From Moniliella sp. 'wahieum' (lineage: Eukaryota > Basidiomycota > Moniliellomycetes > Moniliellales > Moniliellaceae), in the NCBI GenBank assembly GCA_003971905.1, contig RSEE01000147.1:1-64000 (forward strand): a DNA stretch of 64,000 nt, written 5' to 3'. Shown one piece after another: positions 35,378-45,970 of the stretch; the stretch's first letter is position 1, and every line of letters starts with the position of its first letter. A model generated the notes under the pieces. It saw only the letters and a program-made list of their open reading frames with translations. It was not told the DNA's origin and did not search any database. Both the position numbers and the translations under genes were made by a program.

Positions 35378-35510
35378 TTAAGCTTGAGCTTGGAGCTTGG
35401 AACTTGAAGCTTGGAGCTTGGAACTTGAAGCTTGGAGTTGGAACTTGAAGCTTGGAGCTTGGAACTTGAAGCTTGGACCTTGGAACTTGAAACTTGAAGG
35501 TTGAAGGTCA
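35378..35510. repeat. 21-bp tandem repeat, AACTTGAAGCTTGGAGCTTGG
   Basis: Five to six imperfect copies of a 21-bp unit built from AACTTGAAGCTTGG and AGCTTGG. Translated it gives an SSKLQ-like pattern on the minus strand, which is a by-product of the 21-bp period and not a protein. It shares the CTTGAAGCTT word with six other intergenic sites. Confidence 0.85.
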
Positions 35511-35702
35511 ATGGAGTCGATCCAGTCCGCTGTAGGCGAGAGGTCGAACGAATTGCAATACAATGCAACTTGAATCCTGCGCATCGATCCATTCCCGTCG
35601 CCAAGATTTCAGCGCGAAGGGGGGGGTGCGAACCCCAGTTCACGTTTCAATCGTTCATACCGTGCATACGCATACCACCAGCTGAATGATTAATGAGTTG
35701 GG

Positions 35703-35765
35703 ATCGATCATCGATCATGGATCATCGATCATGGATCATCGATCAACGATCGACGGTCGACGATC
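35703..35765. repeat. GATCATCGATCATG direct/inverted repeat cluster
   Basis: Overlapping copies of GATCATCGATCATGG followed by CGATCGACGGTCGACGATC. Every unit is itself palindromic around ATCGAT or GTCGAC. Confidence 0.75.
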
Positions 35766-35793
35766 TGGCTGCTTGGTACCATCGAGGATGCAA

Positions 35794-35979
35794 ACTGGGT
35801 ACTGGGTACTGGGTGCTGGGTAGGGTACTGGGTAGGGTACTGGGTACTGGGTACTGGGTACTGGGTACTGGGTACTGGGTGGGTATGGGTACTGGGTACT
35901 GGGTACTGGGGGTACTGGGTACTGGGTACTGGGTACTGGGTACTGGGGGTACTGGGTACTGGGACTGGGTACTGGGGTA
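35794..35979 (+). repeat. TACTGGG 7-bp minisatellite (G-rich)
   Basis: About 186 bp of TACTGGG units with a few variants (TAGGG, TGCTGGG, GTATGGG). The plus strand presents runs of three or more G every seven bases, a pattern able to fold into G-quadruplexes and reminiscent of telomeric G-strand repeats. Confidence 0.9.
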
Positions 35980-38900
35980 GGATTGACCCAGCCGATCCAG
36001 TCGATTCGAATCGATGATGCCGACGGAGGATGGAACATGTCGATCATCAGTGCATCAGCGCATCATGCATCAGCGCTCAGCAACCCTGCGGGCCTATGTG
36101 AGTGGCATTACCGCGTGACCGCGTGACCTGTGAATGTGACCTGTGACCGCGTGGCCATGCACCATGTGACCATGTGCCCGTGACGCGTGACGCGTGACCC
36201 CGGTCGACCATGTTGCGCGTGCAGCCTGAACCATGTGTGCCATGTGCCACCTGGTCGGATTCTCACCGGTCGGTAACATGGAGGAAAAGGAACAGAGGGA
36301 TCCTCCGGGACCTGGGAACCTTACGCCCTCCCCCAACCGGCCACCCCTCTTCGCTTCAAGCTTCAAGCTAGCTTCAAGCTTCAAATCCAGAGGGAAGGGT
36401 GTGGGAATTGCATCGAGGGTGTGATGTGCTCGATATGAGCTCACAGACGTTGAACGTTCAAGTTGAACGTTCAAGTCTTCAACCTTCTCATTCCGGCAAC
36501 CCCAACAAGCGGCCGCAGCCCCCAGTCCTGGCCTATTCCAGGCTATGCGATAATCGATACAAGCGAAGCTCTATAACTTTTGGTTAAACGTTAAAACTAG
36601 CAGCACTTGTTCCTGGTACGGGGCCGCCTCGCACAATGGTACTGCTCAAAGCGTCGACGTCATTGCATACGCGCCACTGGTCAATTTCAAAAGGGTGCTA
36701 TGTAGTAGTACGCAGAGCGGGGGGGGGGAGGGGCGGGGCAGAAGTGGCCCGTTGGTCGCTGTGGGGCAGCTAACCTCTGCTTAATAAGAAGAGACTTCAA
36801 GATTCAAGGTTCAAAACTTCAAGCTTCAGCAAAAAAGGCACAACGCAAGCTTTTCCAGCTTACGTAGAAAGGTGGTTGTGTGCTTTTCTTGCCCTCCGTC
36901 CCACCACCCTCGACCATCCGAGCCCGAAATAGGGTGCCAACTTTCAAATTGGTCAAATGCCACTTTCAAGCGTCAAGCTCCAACAGGATGACGCAGTCTA
37001 AGCAGTTGGGGGGCTCCAGGGAGGGGTCCTGGTGCCTCCCTCAGCTTCTCCGCCTGAGTTCCTGAGCCTGAGATCCTGAGAAGATCTGAGAGAGTGTTCC
37101 ACTACGATGCTCGGACGAGCCAATTCGATCTGGTAACCATGTTCACGGTGAATGTACGACCGCCGGTGGGGGGTGTGGTTAAACTGTGGGCCGAGACCGT
37201 GTCCGTCATCTGGGCACGATTGGCAAGCGACCAGAGAGTATATGGGTTCCCCCAGTTCCGGGCGATCCGGTTATACCGGGTAATCTTGAAAGTGTGAAGG
37301 GGTGTGAAGCTTAGAGAGCTGGTTGAAGACATTGAAGAGAGGGAGGGAGCTCGAGTGAGGGTAGATCGACACGGGGCGGACACGGGTCGTCTTATATCGC
37401 GGGCGGCTTTTGGCTATGCAGCGCGGCTATGCATTGTTTGGATTACTTTGTGACTTGTGGCACTCTACACGAGTGTGAAGCGCGTGACGTTATAGTGGCA
37501 TATCTTGGCCATCTCACGTGCGCCAAAGGGCAGGGGGTGAAATGAGAATTAGGAAGACAAGAGGCGTTGCGGTCGTCGGTGACGCAATGACGTGTGGATA
37601 TGAAGACAACATTCGCGATGGCGTGTTTGGGTCTCTCGAGGTGCTATCCGGCTGAGCAGCTGAGTACAGAGAGTGAGAGGGGTGACGCTAAGAAGAGCTG
37701 AGGGTTACTGAGGCATTGAGAATTGCCAAGATGTCGCAAAAAAGGTTCGAGGGGAGGTCGGCCGGGGCGGATGCATAGCCGATGGGAAAAAGTAGGGCCG
37801 GTGGCGGTTGGAGCGCTGTTGTGGGCTGGGCGTATGACGCGCATCAGGCTGGGGTGGGTGGGTCGCCTGAGTAATTTGGGGGGCGGATCCGAAGTGATGG
37901 AACGTGGCGTGGGGTTTGATTACTGGGTCGGGGGGGTAGAAGAAAACACGACGACAAAAATATTGAAACCGGGCTGCGACGCATTGCCACCCCCGCGTGA
38001 GAAGCCGCGTGAGAACAGGCCACACGCCTGCATGACTAATCGCCATCCGTGTCACATCATCAATAAGACGGCGATTATCTAATCGAGCGCAGATTTTTCT
38101 TCGGATGCTGGCGTGGTGCTGGTAAACAGCTTGAATCTTCTTGAACAATTCGATGTGACATGTGACATGCATGTGAGAAGGCAGCTGGGGTAGTTCGTTC
38201 CTGTGTAACGAACGCATCGGGCAAGAGTCTGTGACATGTGACGAGTACCTGGTTGGCCAGTCGGCCCGGCTGCTCGGGGGGGGGGGGGGGGCACAGGTTT
38301 GATACAGTCACCTAGTCACCTGCTGGTGGCTTCCACGGCTGCGGATGTGCCCGCGCTCCCGCGAGCTGAGATTGTGAACATTTGACCGCGTGCGGCGCCT
38401 TGTTCGCACCCCCCCAGCCACGCCCGCATCAGCCCCCAATCACCCTCAGACCTTACTAGTCACTGAGGCGGCGCCCGAGCACCCCAATTTAGTTCAGCCC
38501 TCCCGAATCTTCGTCGATCATCGATGGCCCATCCCCGTCCCCGCCTTTTCAGCCCGGCGGCGGAAATTTGCAAAGGCAGCCAACCCTACTGGCGGACGGC
38601 CCAACGGCCTAATGCTGAAGATTTGTACGAAAAATTTCCGCGACAGGCGGCGCGGCCCTGGAATCGGTTCCGGGCCAGCCCCAAGCCAGTCGGTGGCGGC
38701 GGCAGGGCAGTCGCCGTGCAACGCAAGCGCGGATCGGCAAAGATCCGCATCGAGGGGGTTGGATGGGGGGGGCTGTGTTTCATTCTGTTGCCTCTCAAGC
38801 CTCGCCGGAGGCTCTGGTGGCCCGGGGGGGGCCTGCTTGGCTCTGTGGCTGGCCGGCACCCGCGTGACACGGGGCAGGTGTCGCTTGTGACAGACGCGTG

Positions 38901-39332
38901 AGAGCGCCAGCCCCCCTCTTCTGAGATGAGACGTATCCGGCGCAACACCCATCTCCTGCCGCGCAGCCGCACAGGCGCCCTCGCCTCCCCCTCACCCCCC
39001 CTTTTCGGGCAGCTGCATGGTTCCTCCGCCACGCCGTCACCGCACGGGAGCGCCCGAGCAGTGAGTACCCAGTTCACATGTTCCCACCCGCCCGGGGGGG
39101 CATGCGCTGGGCGGTCTGAGATCTGACATAATCGCATAATCGCCTGCTCGCACACCCGGCATCCACACCACTGAGACACGCAAGTAGATCCCCTGGAAAC
39201 ATCCGCCGCTGGATTGGCAATTTTGCGCTTTTGCACCTCCCCCCGTTTTCTTCGCACCGCAACGCACCCCCCCCTCCCCCCTCCCCAAACAAGAAGGAGT
39301 GTGCCAAGCGCGCCTCTTGGGGGCATCCCGCG

Positions 39333-39339
39333 TATATAA
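39333..39339 (+). promoter_or_regulatory. TATA box of the secreted-protein gene
   Basis: TATATAA 106 bp before the ATG at 39445, followed by a long C/T-rich leader (39340-39440), the usual layout of strongly expressed fungal genes. Confidence 0.6.
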
Positions 39340-39444
39340 CCTGCCTCTCTTCTCGCCCATCCAGCCTCTCCTCACCACACCCACCTCACCTCCTCTCTCT
39401 TCAGCCTCTCGCGCCCTTCGCCTTCTTTGCCTCGCTTCTTCACC

Positions 39445-39843
39445 ATGCAGTTCTCCACTGTCTTCGCTACTGTCGCCGCTGCCGCTGCCCTCGTTTCGGC
39501 CCGCTGCCATCCCTGCTGCTGACCGCGAGGTCATGGCCAAGCGCTTTGCCGACAACACCGGTGGCACCCTTACGTGGTACGCTGGTTCGTCCCTTGATGC
39601 CCCCGCGTGCGGTGGCCCCACTCCCTCGACAACGACATGGTCGTTGCCATGTCGTCCGACAGCCCCTACTCGTGCAACCAAGAGCTTCACTTGCACTACA
39701 ACGGCAAGATGGTTTCCGTCACGGTTGTCGACCTTTGCGAGGGCTGCGACGCGTCGCACCTGGACGCTACCAAGGGTGTCTTCTCGGCTCTGGCTCCGCT
39801 GGAGGAGGGTGAGCTGCAGGGCGTGCACATTGTTGCTCCTTAA
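39445..39843 (+). CDS. Secreted double-psi beta-barrel (RlpA/barwin-like) protein
   Basis: Small extracellular protein of about 130 residues. An N-terminal signal peptide (MQFSTVFATVAAAAALVSA) is followed by a short propeptide-like stretch with a KR pair (EVMAKRFADN), a possible Kex2 site. The barrel domain shows GGTLTWYAG, ACGGP, DNDMVVAMSSD, YNGKMVSVTVVDLCEGCDAS and HLDATKGVFSALAPLEEGEL, ending GVHIVAP at 39843. The TVVDxCxGC motif and the closing 'F..LAPL..G' are diagnostic of this fungal family, whose members bind or remodel cell-wall carbohydrate or serve as effectors. Enzyme activity is unproven. Two single-base gaps (near 39502 and 39625) break the frame. Restoring one at the first would give a normal signal-peptidase site. 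Confidence 0.88.
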
Positions 39844-40276
39844 AAAGCCCCGACGGCACTTTTTTTCCCCCATGGTTCTTCTCGTTATGGGTTAGGGAAC
39901 TGCTTCACTCGCTTTCGTCTGCGCCCCTCAGCTCCCACGGTTCACAAGTCACCTTTAACCTCTTCACACGAGGTCGCGGTTGGCAAGATGGGACGATTGT
40001 TTTTCTTTTCTTTGCCCAACGGTCCTCTTCATCCCTCCTTTCTTCTCTCCCTTTGTGTTGCACCTGGGCATTGTCACGCGCTGCCCTTGCAAAACTTGGC
40101 CGCCTGGCCTCCTACTGTATCACCACCCTCCAACCCCCGCTCTGGAGCGGGTCTCTCATCTCCATGTGCTCTACCTATTCTCCTCCTCGTGTGCAAATTT
40201 ATATAGTCTTGTGTAGATACAACGTGTTTTTGGGGTCTTCAGCGGGCTCCCTACCGCATATCTCTAGGGTTAGTCC
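39844..40276. other. Spacer between secreted-protein gene and retroelement B
   Basis: 3' region of the preceding gene; it starts with a T-rich stretch at 39859. No further gene seen. Confidence 0.5.
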
Positions 40277-42098
40277 ATATCATTGGCAGAGCTTAAGGCT
40301 GGGATGGGAAACGCTACGTCGAAACCGAACCGTTCATCTTGCGGGCGTTACTGGGGAGCGCCACCAAGGTTAAGGAACCAGGGGGGGATCGCCAAGATAT
40401 CAGGACCCTCTGGTTCTCGCCATCCGGTCCCGGACCCTAGGAAGCGCGTGTGGACACGGATGAATGTGGTTGACATGCGAGCGAGGAACCATTTCCATTG
40501 AGACTTAGTAGCCAAATCCTTCCAATGCGCCAGCATCTTGCCCGCTGTCTTGGTGCCGTAGTATCCTCGCGTCATCAAAACCAGGGGGGGGAAACGGCTC
40601 TTGAGTGCGTCCCTGGCACTTGGCGTTCTTGTCGCATTCTGCTTGTTCAAGCAGGCGAAGCAGCTCCTTCTCCCGGCGTTCCAGGGGCGTCGCGGTGCTC
40701 TCATGCACCACCCTTCGGTACGCGCTCTGCGCCTCCTGCGATCCCGTGTCGCGCACCGTGTGGTTTACCTCCATTCCTGATCCTCCGAGTGCTCCGGGTC
40801 CCATCACGCGGTAGTCGGTGCGCTGAGTGCCCTCCGTCCGCGCCTCGCCCCATCCTCTTCCTCCACAGCAGGTTCGTTGAGGACGTGGGTGTCGGGGATG
40901 GAGCGTATGAGCTGGAGAATAGGCTCCCGTACTGCCTCATGCAACCCACCAAACTTGGCCTGGGAGTGGGTGCAAGCCATGATGTGCTCCAGCGAGGACA
41001 TGCCGTCGCACTTGCACATGCTGCGTGTGGTGCGGCACAGCGTGCGGAGCTGGAGACCAACCTGAACCTGCTGGTCAGAGAGCTTGAGGCACGGGACGGA
41101 TGGAATGACGAAGAGCCAATTGTGGCTCAGCGGGTTGCTGTGCTCAGCAACCACATGGCGACCATCGGCAGCGTCCAGCTTCTGGAGCAGCTCCTGTCGA
41201 CTTTGCTCCCACATCTCCCCCGGCAGCGCTGGCGTTGCTTCGTAAACGCGTTTCCCGTTGCCGTTTGCGGTCTCGAACGGTCAACATAAGTGGTAATAAG
41301 AAAGTCGTTGCCCTCGTTGGCCGCTGCACGAGCGTGGGACGCAATATACGAGTAAAGCGGGCTGCCACATCCTCCCATCCGGAGGGGCAGGCTCATGAGC
41401 ATGTCGACGTGGTCGTCCTTGGCACCTTGGGGGTCCTCGTCGCCCCGGATCCGTCTGAACTCCGTATAGATGAAGGCATCAATCTCGGCCAGCACATCGT
41501 CCAGCTCTCCTTCCATCTGCAGGGTGCGGAGCAGGTGGCGCAGCTTGGTCTGAATACTGTACCGCCGTAGTAAGAGGCGTCCTTGGCGGGTGATGCCATC
41601 AAACTTAGGCATGTTTTCTCCAAGGCTGGCCAGTTGGTCCCGGAGCCACGATCGACGACTGTCTACCCCTCCCACACAAGTGCCCAGGACCTACAGACCA
41701 TCCTCCCGAGGAATCTGGTCCCGGTCACGCTCGACGCACTTGCGCAGGTTGAGCGTGAGGCCTGACGCGTCGTCTTCTAAAATCTCCACGGCTATAGGCC
41801 GGTAATGCCTGGCCCTGGACCGAAAATCGTAATGTCTTCCAGGTACGGCATCACCAGGTGCCCCGGCGGCAGATCCTTTTCCAGCTTCTCCAGCGTGGGC
41901 CGCACTGCGATGGAGAAAAAAAGGGGGTGAGGGGGTCGCCCTGCCGTACACCCTCTGTCGACAGAACGCTGGTCTCATTTCCGCCCGACGCAACCCAAAG
42001 CTGGGTGGGGGTACCTTAGATCCATCGGCCCAACGTGAGGAGATGGGGGGCGAAGGCATGGAGCGCCTTGGCAAGTGTGCGACCGCGCACAGTGTTAT
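40277..42098 (-). mobile_element. Non-LTR-type retroelement, copy B (5'-truncated)
   Basis: Same family as copy A, read right to left. It begins inside the RT domain: homology with copy A stops at the CGCACAGTGTTAT junction near 42098, so the 5' part is missing. The catalytic box reads PYLEDITIFGPG near 41830, with Glu in place of the first Asp. The connection domain is better preserved than in [61 protein letters not shown] (41180-41650). The C-terminal Cys/His region MCKCDGMSSLEHIMACTHSQ (near 40980-41030) looks like a zinc knuckle, then LHEAVREPILQLI. The 3' flank (40277-40440) matches copy A. It is inactive. Confidence 0.84.
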
Positions 42099-43434
42099 GA
42101 CTCTGGCTGCATGATGCATGACCTGTGTGGTTCTTTCCGCTGATGGAGCTTCACCCCCCCGCGCGCCTAATCAAGCTCTGGTTACACCAAAGTGGCGATG
42201 TATATTCTGCTCTCTCTAGAAACGTCCCATGATTCGAACGGCATGCAGCCCCCAGTACGTCACACCCATGGCCCATCAGTGGTAGATGGGGTCAAGTTAG
42301 GCAAGTTGAAGGTTCGGTCTGGCAAGCTGCCAGCACACGACACTACCTGGCTATTAAAGAACAAGGAGTGCTGGGGTTGTATAGATCAGAGTGCCTAGGC
42401 ACTGGTAAATGGCCACGACATAACCGCCGAGAGTCCGTAACGTTCCGTACCACTCAACGGACCTTTTCCTTTTGGCTCGACCTATTCCCACACCTGTGGG
42501 ATCGGCCGTTGCGTTGTTGCAGGATGTGAATGTACCGCACTCACTTCAATGGTATACCTTGCAGGGCACTGCAGAGGTGGATACTTTTCTCCCCGGTACC
42601 TTGGCTTGTGGGTCGACGTTTTGCCGACCAAAACCAAAGGTGGGGTTGTGTCGAACTATATACTAGAGATACTCGAGTGGCTTGCAACCCGTCTCTCGAG
42701 TTGATCGCAGGTATCAATCCATGTCGCATTTTGAACAACCAGTGACAATGAGGGAGGTGTGGGCGCCTACTATACTTGTCGTCTCTGTGATTGACGATTT
42801 GGTCGCGTATGCTCACTGCAGATGCAAGTCAAGATGAAAGGGGCGCGCCAGGGAGGCAGCGATTGATACGTCATCCTATAGCTCGGGACTTTGCTAGACC
42901 TGTGTCTGCCCCTCAAAACAACTTCTTCCCGCTATTCCTCAATCGACCAGGATCGATTGCACTGACGGTCTTTACCCTTTTGCTGCCAGCTAAGTCCGGA
43001 GTCGGTCCGGTCGATTTGGCAGCAAGGACAGGGAAGGGGCAGAGGCTGTGAAGTCAAGGCCATCTAGGTCGAGCCGGCGGGTGGCAAGCCCAACAAGCAT
43101 GTGGACAGGCCCAGGCCCAGGGGCGAAGGTGAAAGCCGGAGGCTTGATAGCAACGTCGAGCGTGTGCAGCAATACTGAGGTTGTGTGGGAGGAGGCTGAC
43201 TACTGCAATAAACAACGGGTTGGGTTCAACTACTTCTGCAACTTGCCAGTTCAACATCTTAAACGTACTTTAGCTTCACTGGTCACCTTCAAAGGTTGCA
43301 AGGATAACCACGTTGCTAACCATTGATCCCCACAGAGCAGGGTACGTGGTTATGGGACTGATTTGAAGCTGATTCAAGAGATAGGAGCAAGCGGTCATGT
43401 ATGAAGAGTAGGAGAGGTAAGTGGAATCACAATT
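42099..43434. other. Spacer downstream of HisRS
   Basis: About 1.3 kb without a recognisable gene. A TGCATGATGCATGA word sits at its left edge beside the truncated retroelement. Confidence 0.5.
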
Positions 43435-45277
43435 CTACAGTTCATCCGAATCGGGAGCCTCCTGTGCAATGCGGCGCTGCAAGTAGGCAACCAAGTCGGT
43501 CAGGGCCACCGTTTCGCCCTTGGACGCACCCTCGGTCGATCCCTTACCGTGCTGGGCCTTGACCAGCACCTTGCCCTCCTTCCACTCCGACGGCCCGACC
43601 AGCACCGCAAACGGTGTCTGGTCCCGCTCGATCTGAGTAAAGTTGTGGGCTGCCTTGGGTTGACCTTGTACATAAACTCGGCACGGATGCCAGCGTCCCA
43701 CAGCTGCTTGGCCAGAGCCAGGCGTTCGGCCACCATGCCAGGCCCAAGGTTCATAATAAACACCTGCGTCTTCTTCGCGCGCGCAGTGAGCCCCGTGTGG
43801 GCCTTCTTGAGAGCAGCCATCTTGATGGCGAATACCCGCTCCACCCCAATCGACACCCCAACACACGGCACGTCCTCCCTCCCAAACATGCCTACCAACT
43901 TATCGTATCGGCCTCCGGCCGCGATGGAGCCGACACCAACGGAAGCCTCGTCGACTTCCTCTCCCTCGGGTGTGGCTTGCGCCAGTGCCTTGCCTCCCTC
44001 GGCCGAGGGCGGAGCGGAACCCTCGGTAACCGCTTCGTAGATAATACCCGTGTAATAGTCCAAGCCACGAGCCAGACTCAGGTCGAAGCTGATCACATCC
44101 TTCACCCCCAACGCTTCGAGGTAGGCAAAGAGCAAGCGCATGTCCTCCACCCAGCCAGGGCATCCTTGTTGTTGGACAATTTGCTGTCCTGGGCCAAGCG
44201 CTCGACGAGAGCGAGCAAGTCGGCATGCGCCGGACCCGCCTTGAGCTTGACATAGTCCCCAATCAAGTCGGCCGCCTCGGGCGCCAGCCCTTTCTCCTCC
44301 ACCATCTCCGCCCGCACATCTTCCACGGAAGCTTGTCCATCTTGTCCACGGCAGAGGAGATAGTGCGGATCTTGGCCTCGGGAACGCCGCAGACGGCAAA
44401 GACGGCATCGAGGATCTTGCGGTGGTTGAGCTTGATGGTGAACTTTCCAATCTTGAGCGCCTGCAGTGCCGAGCTCAGCACCTGCAGAATCTCCGCATCG
44501 GGCAACATGGCATCGTACCGCCCAGCAATGTCCAGATCGCACTGGTAAAATTCACGGAACCGACCCTTGGTCATCACGGCTGGTCCCGCCGGTACACCTT
44601 GGCAATGTGGTAACGCTTAATTCCACCAGCTTCGTCTGGGTGCATCGCAACGTAGCGCGCAAACGGCACAGTCAAGTCGTATCGCAGCGACGAGATCTCG
44701 CCCCCCTGGTCAGCCAGGTCTTAAATGAGCTTACCCCCATCCTCACCATACTTGCCCGTCAAGATCTCCCGCAGCTCAAACACGGGCGTGTCAATGGTCA
44801 CGGCTCCATGGGCCTCAAACACCTTGGTGATCGTCTTGAAGATCCGCTGACGCACATCCATCGACACAGGGTCCCAATCGCGCGTGCCCTTGGGCGTCTT
44901 GACTGCAATTTTTCCGTCCGTGGCGGGGGCGGCATCGGGGGCTTGAGCTTGCGCAGGAGGGGGTGCAGAAGACGTTGCCGACGCAGCAGCAGCGGGTGCC
45001 GAGGTGGATGAGCCCTCCTGGGCCTTGGCAGAAGCAAGAGCAGCAGCCTCGGCCTTCTTGCGTTCCTTTTCCTGCCGCTTCTTCAGCTCCTTTTCCAACT
45101 TTCCGCCCGACCCGACAGAGACGCTGGCCAGCTGGTCGCGCAAGGCCTTCATGCGAGCCGTGGCCTCCTCCACCGCGGCCGGGTCGACGTCGGGGGCGGC
45201 CTTGAGGGCGCGGAGGGCAGCGCCCTGGGCCTTGATCTGCTCCTGGATCTGCTGGGGGTGAGCGCGGCGGTGGTCAT
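43435..45277 (-). CDS. HTS1: Histidyl-tRNA synthetase
   Basis: Class II aminoacyl-tRNA synthetase charging tRNA-His; in fungi one gene usually serves cytosol and mitochondria. An N-terminal WHEP-like helical hairpin ([20 protein letters not shown], then [15 protein letters not shown]) and an Ala/Lys-rich linker precede the core. [11 protein letters not shown] and [20 protein letters not shown] contain motif 1, [14 protein letters not shown] follows, and motif 2 is [20 protein letters not shown]. The His-specific motifs are [14 protein letters not shown] and [17 protein letters not shown] (43890-44090), with motif 3 near [12 protein letters not shown]. The anticodon domain ends [18 protein letters not shown]. 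The start at 45277 (MTTAALTP) needs one C restored in the CCCCC run near 45258 to join QQIQEQIK. Other shifts lie near 44720, 44575, 44330, 44150 and 43665. Confidence 0.95.
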
Positions 45278-45609
45278 GGTGCGGCGGGGACAGCGGGGAA
45301 GCAGGCGGGTGCCGATGGCGAGTCGGAGCATGCGCGGCGCGGAAAAAAGCTGCTTCGAGCTTCGTTTTGCGGCCGCCGCCCACTGCGCCGGAAGGCTGAC
45401 GTCAGCGCGGGAATGGCCAGACGGCGGCAGGCAGTGGGTCTGTCACCCATCACTCACGCTCCCCGCCCGCCGCCTCTGCGCGCCACCTGTCGCCCCATCC
45501 TCCTGCTGGAGACGGCCCTCGCTTCTCTAAGCCTCACGCCCCTGGGGCCCTTCAGCCTTCAAGCTTCAAGAAAGAAACGCACCCGAATCTTCTTGGGGAA
45601 GAAAAAAAA
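45278..45609. other. HisRS promoter region
   Basis: Between the HisRS start and the 3' end of the tRNA gene. It contains a TTCAAGCTTCAAG palindrome at 45557-45570 and an A-rich run at 45598-45609 that is T-rich on the tRNA strand, serving as the Pol III terminator. Confidence 0.5.
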
Positions 45610-45709
45610 TGCTTCGTGCCAGGCTCGAACTGGCGACCTCAGGATGACGTGGCTTTCCACTCATACGGACGTATGAGACCTGCGCGCTAGCCAACTGCGC
45701 CAACGAAGC
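45610..45709 (-). tRNA. tRNA-Met (CAT), elongator, with 26-nt intron
   Basis: Cloverleaf on the minus strand: acceptor GCTTCGT/ACGAAGC perfect over 7 bp, D arm GCGC..GCGC, anticodon arm CAGGT-CTCATAA-TCCTG, T arm GCCAG-TTCGAGC-CTGGC and discriminator A. The intron lies after the base 3' of the anticodon and carries CCGTATGAG, which can pair with the anticodon (CTCATA). A 5' A1-U72-type initiator end is absent, so this is the elongator. The T run just downstream on the minus strand is the terminator. Mature length is 74 nt. Confidence 0.95.
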
Positions 45710-45970
45710 TGATGCTCCCAGTTCCAGTCGTTTTCTTAACGAGGGAGGCAGTAATGGCCTGCCGAAGGCGAAAAATTGAACATTGTATTTCCCGGCCGCG
45801 TCGCCGCGTCGCGCACTCGTCTCCCGCCCGCCCGCCATTCCGAAACGCGCAGGTGGAAGACCAGATTGCACTCGGATACGAGATGGCCACATCGCCACCA
45901 CCTCCTCCACCTCCTCCACCTCCTCCACCTGCGTTTGCTCTTTTCAAGGTGGCTCAGGGAAGAAATCATC

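Larger units (their letters stand above)
34742..39332. other. Gene-free, motif-rich island
   Basis: About 4.6 kb without any supportable gene. It is dense in short repeats and palindromes: GTTAAACGTTAA at 34905 and 36583, a 21-bp tandem array at 35378-35510, GATCATCGATCATGG at 35703-35765, the TACTGGG minisatellite at 35794-35979, GTGACGCGTGAC at 36110-36200, TTCAAGCTTCAAG at 36353-36384 and 36795-36829, GTTGAACGTTCAAG at 36446-36475, and GTGACATGTGACATG at 38145-38245. Confidence 0.65.

Noticed and set aside
35335-35643. Minus-strand frames with repeated SSKLQ/FKFQ
   Set aside because: They arise from the 21-bp tandem repeat, whose period is a multiple of three. There is no start context or other domain.
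35794-35979. Possible CRISPR-like or transposon array
   Set aside because: It is a continuous 7-bp minisatellite without spacers, in a eukaryotic chromosome.
38586-39326. Long Arg/Gly/Pro-rich minus-strand open frame
   Set aside because: The GC-rich sequence lacks stops by composition. There is no family feature, and it overlaps the TATA box of the secreted-protein gene.
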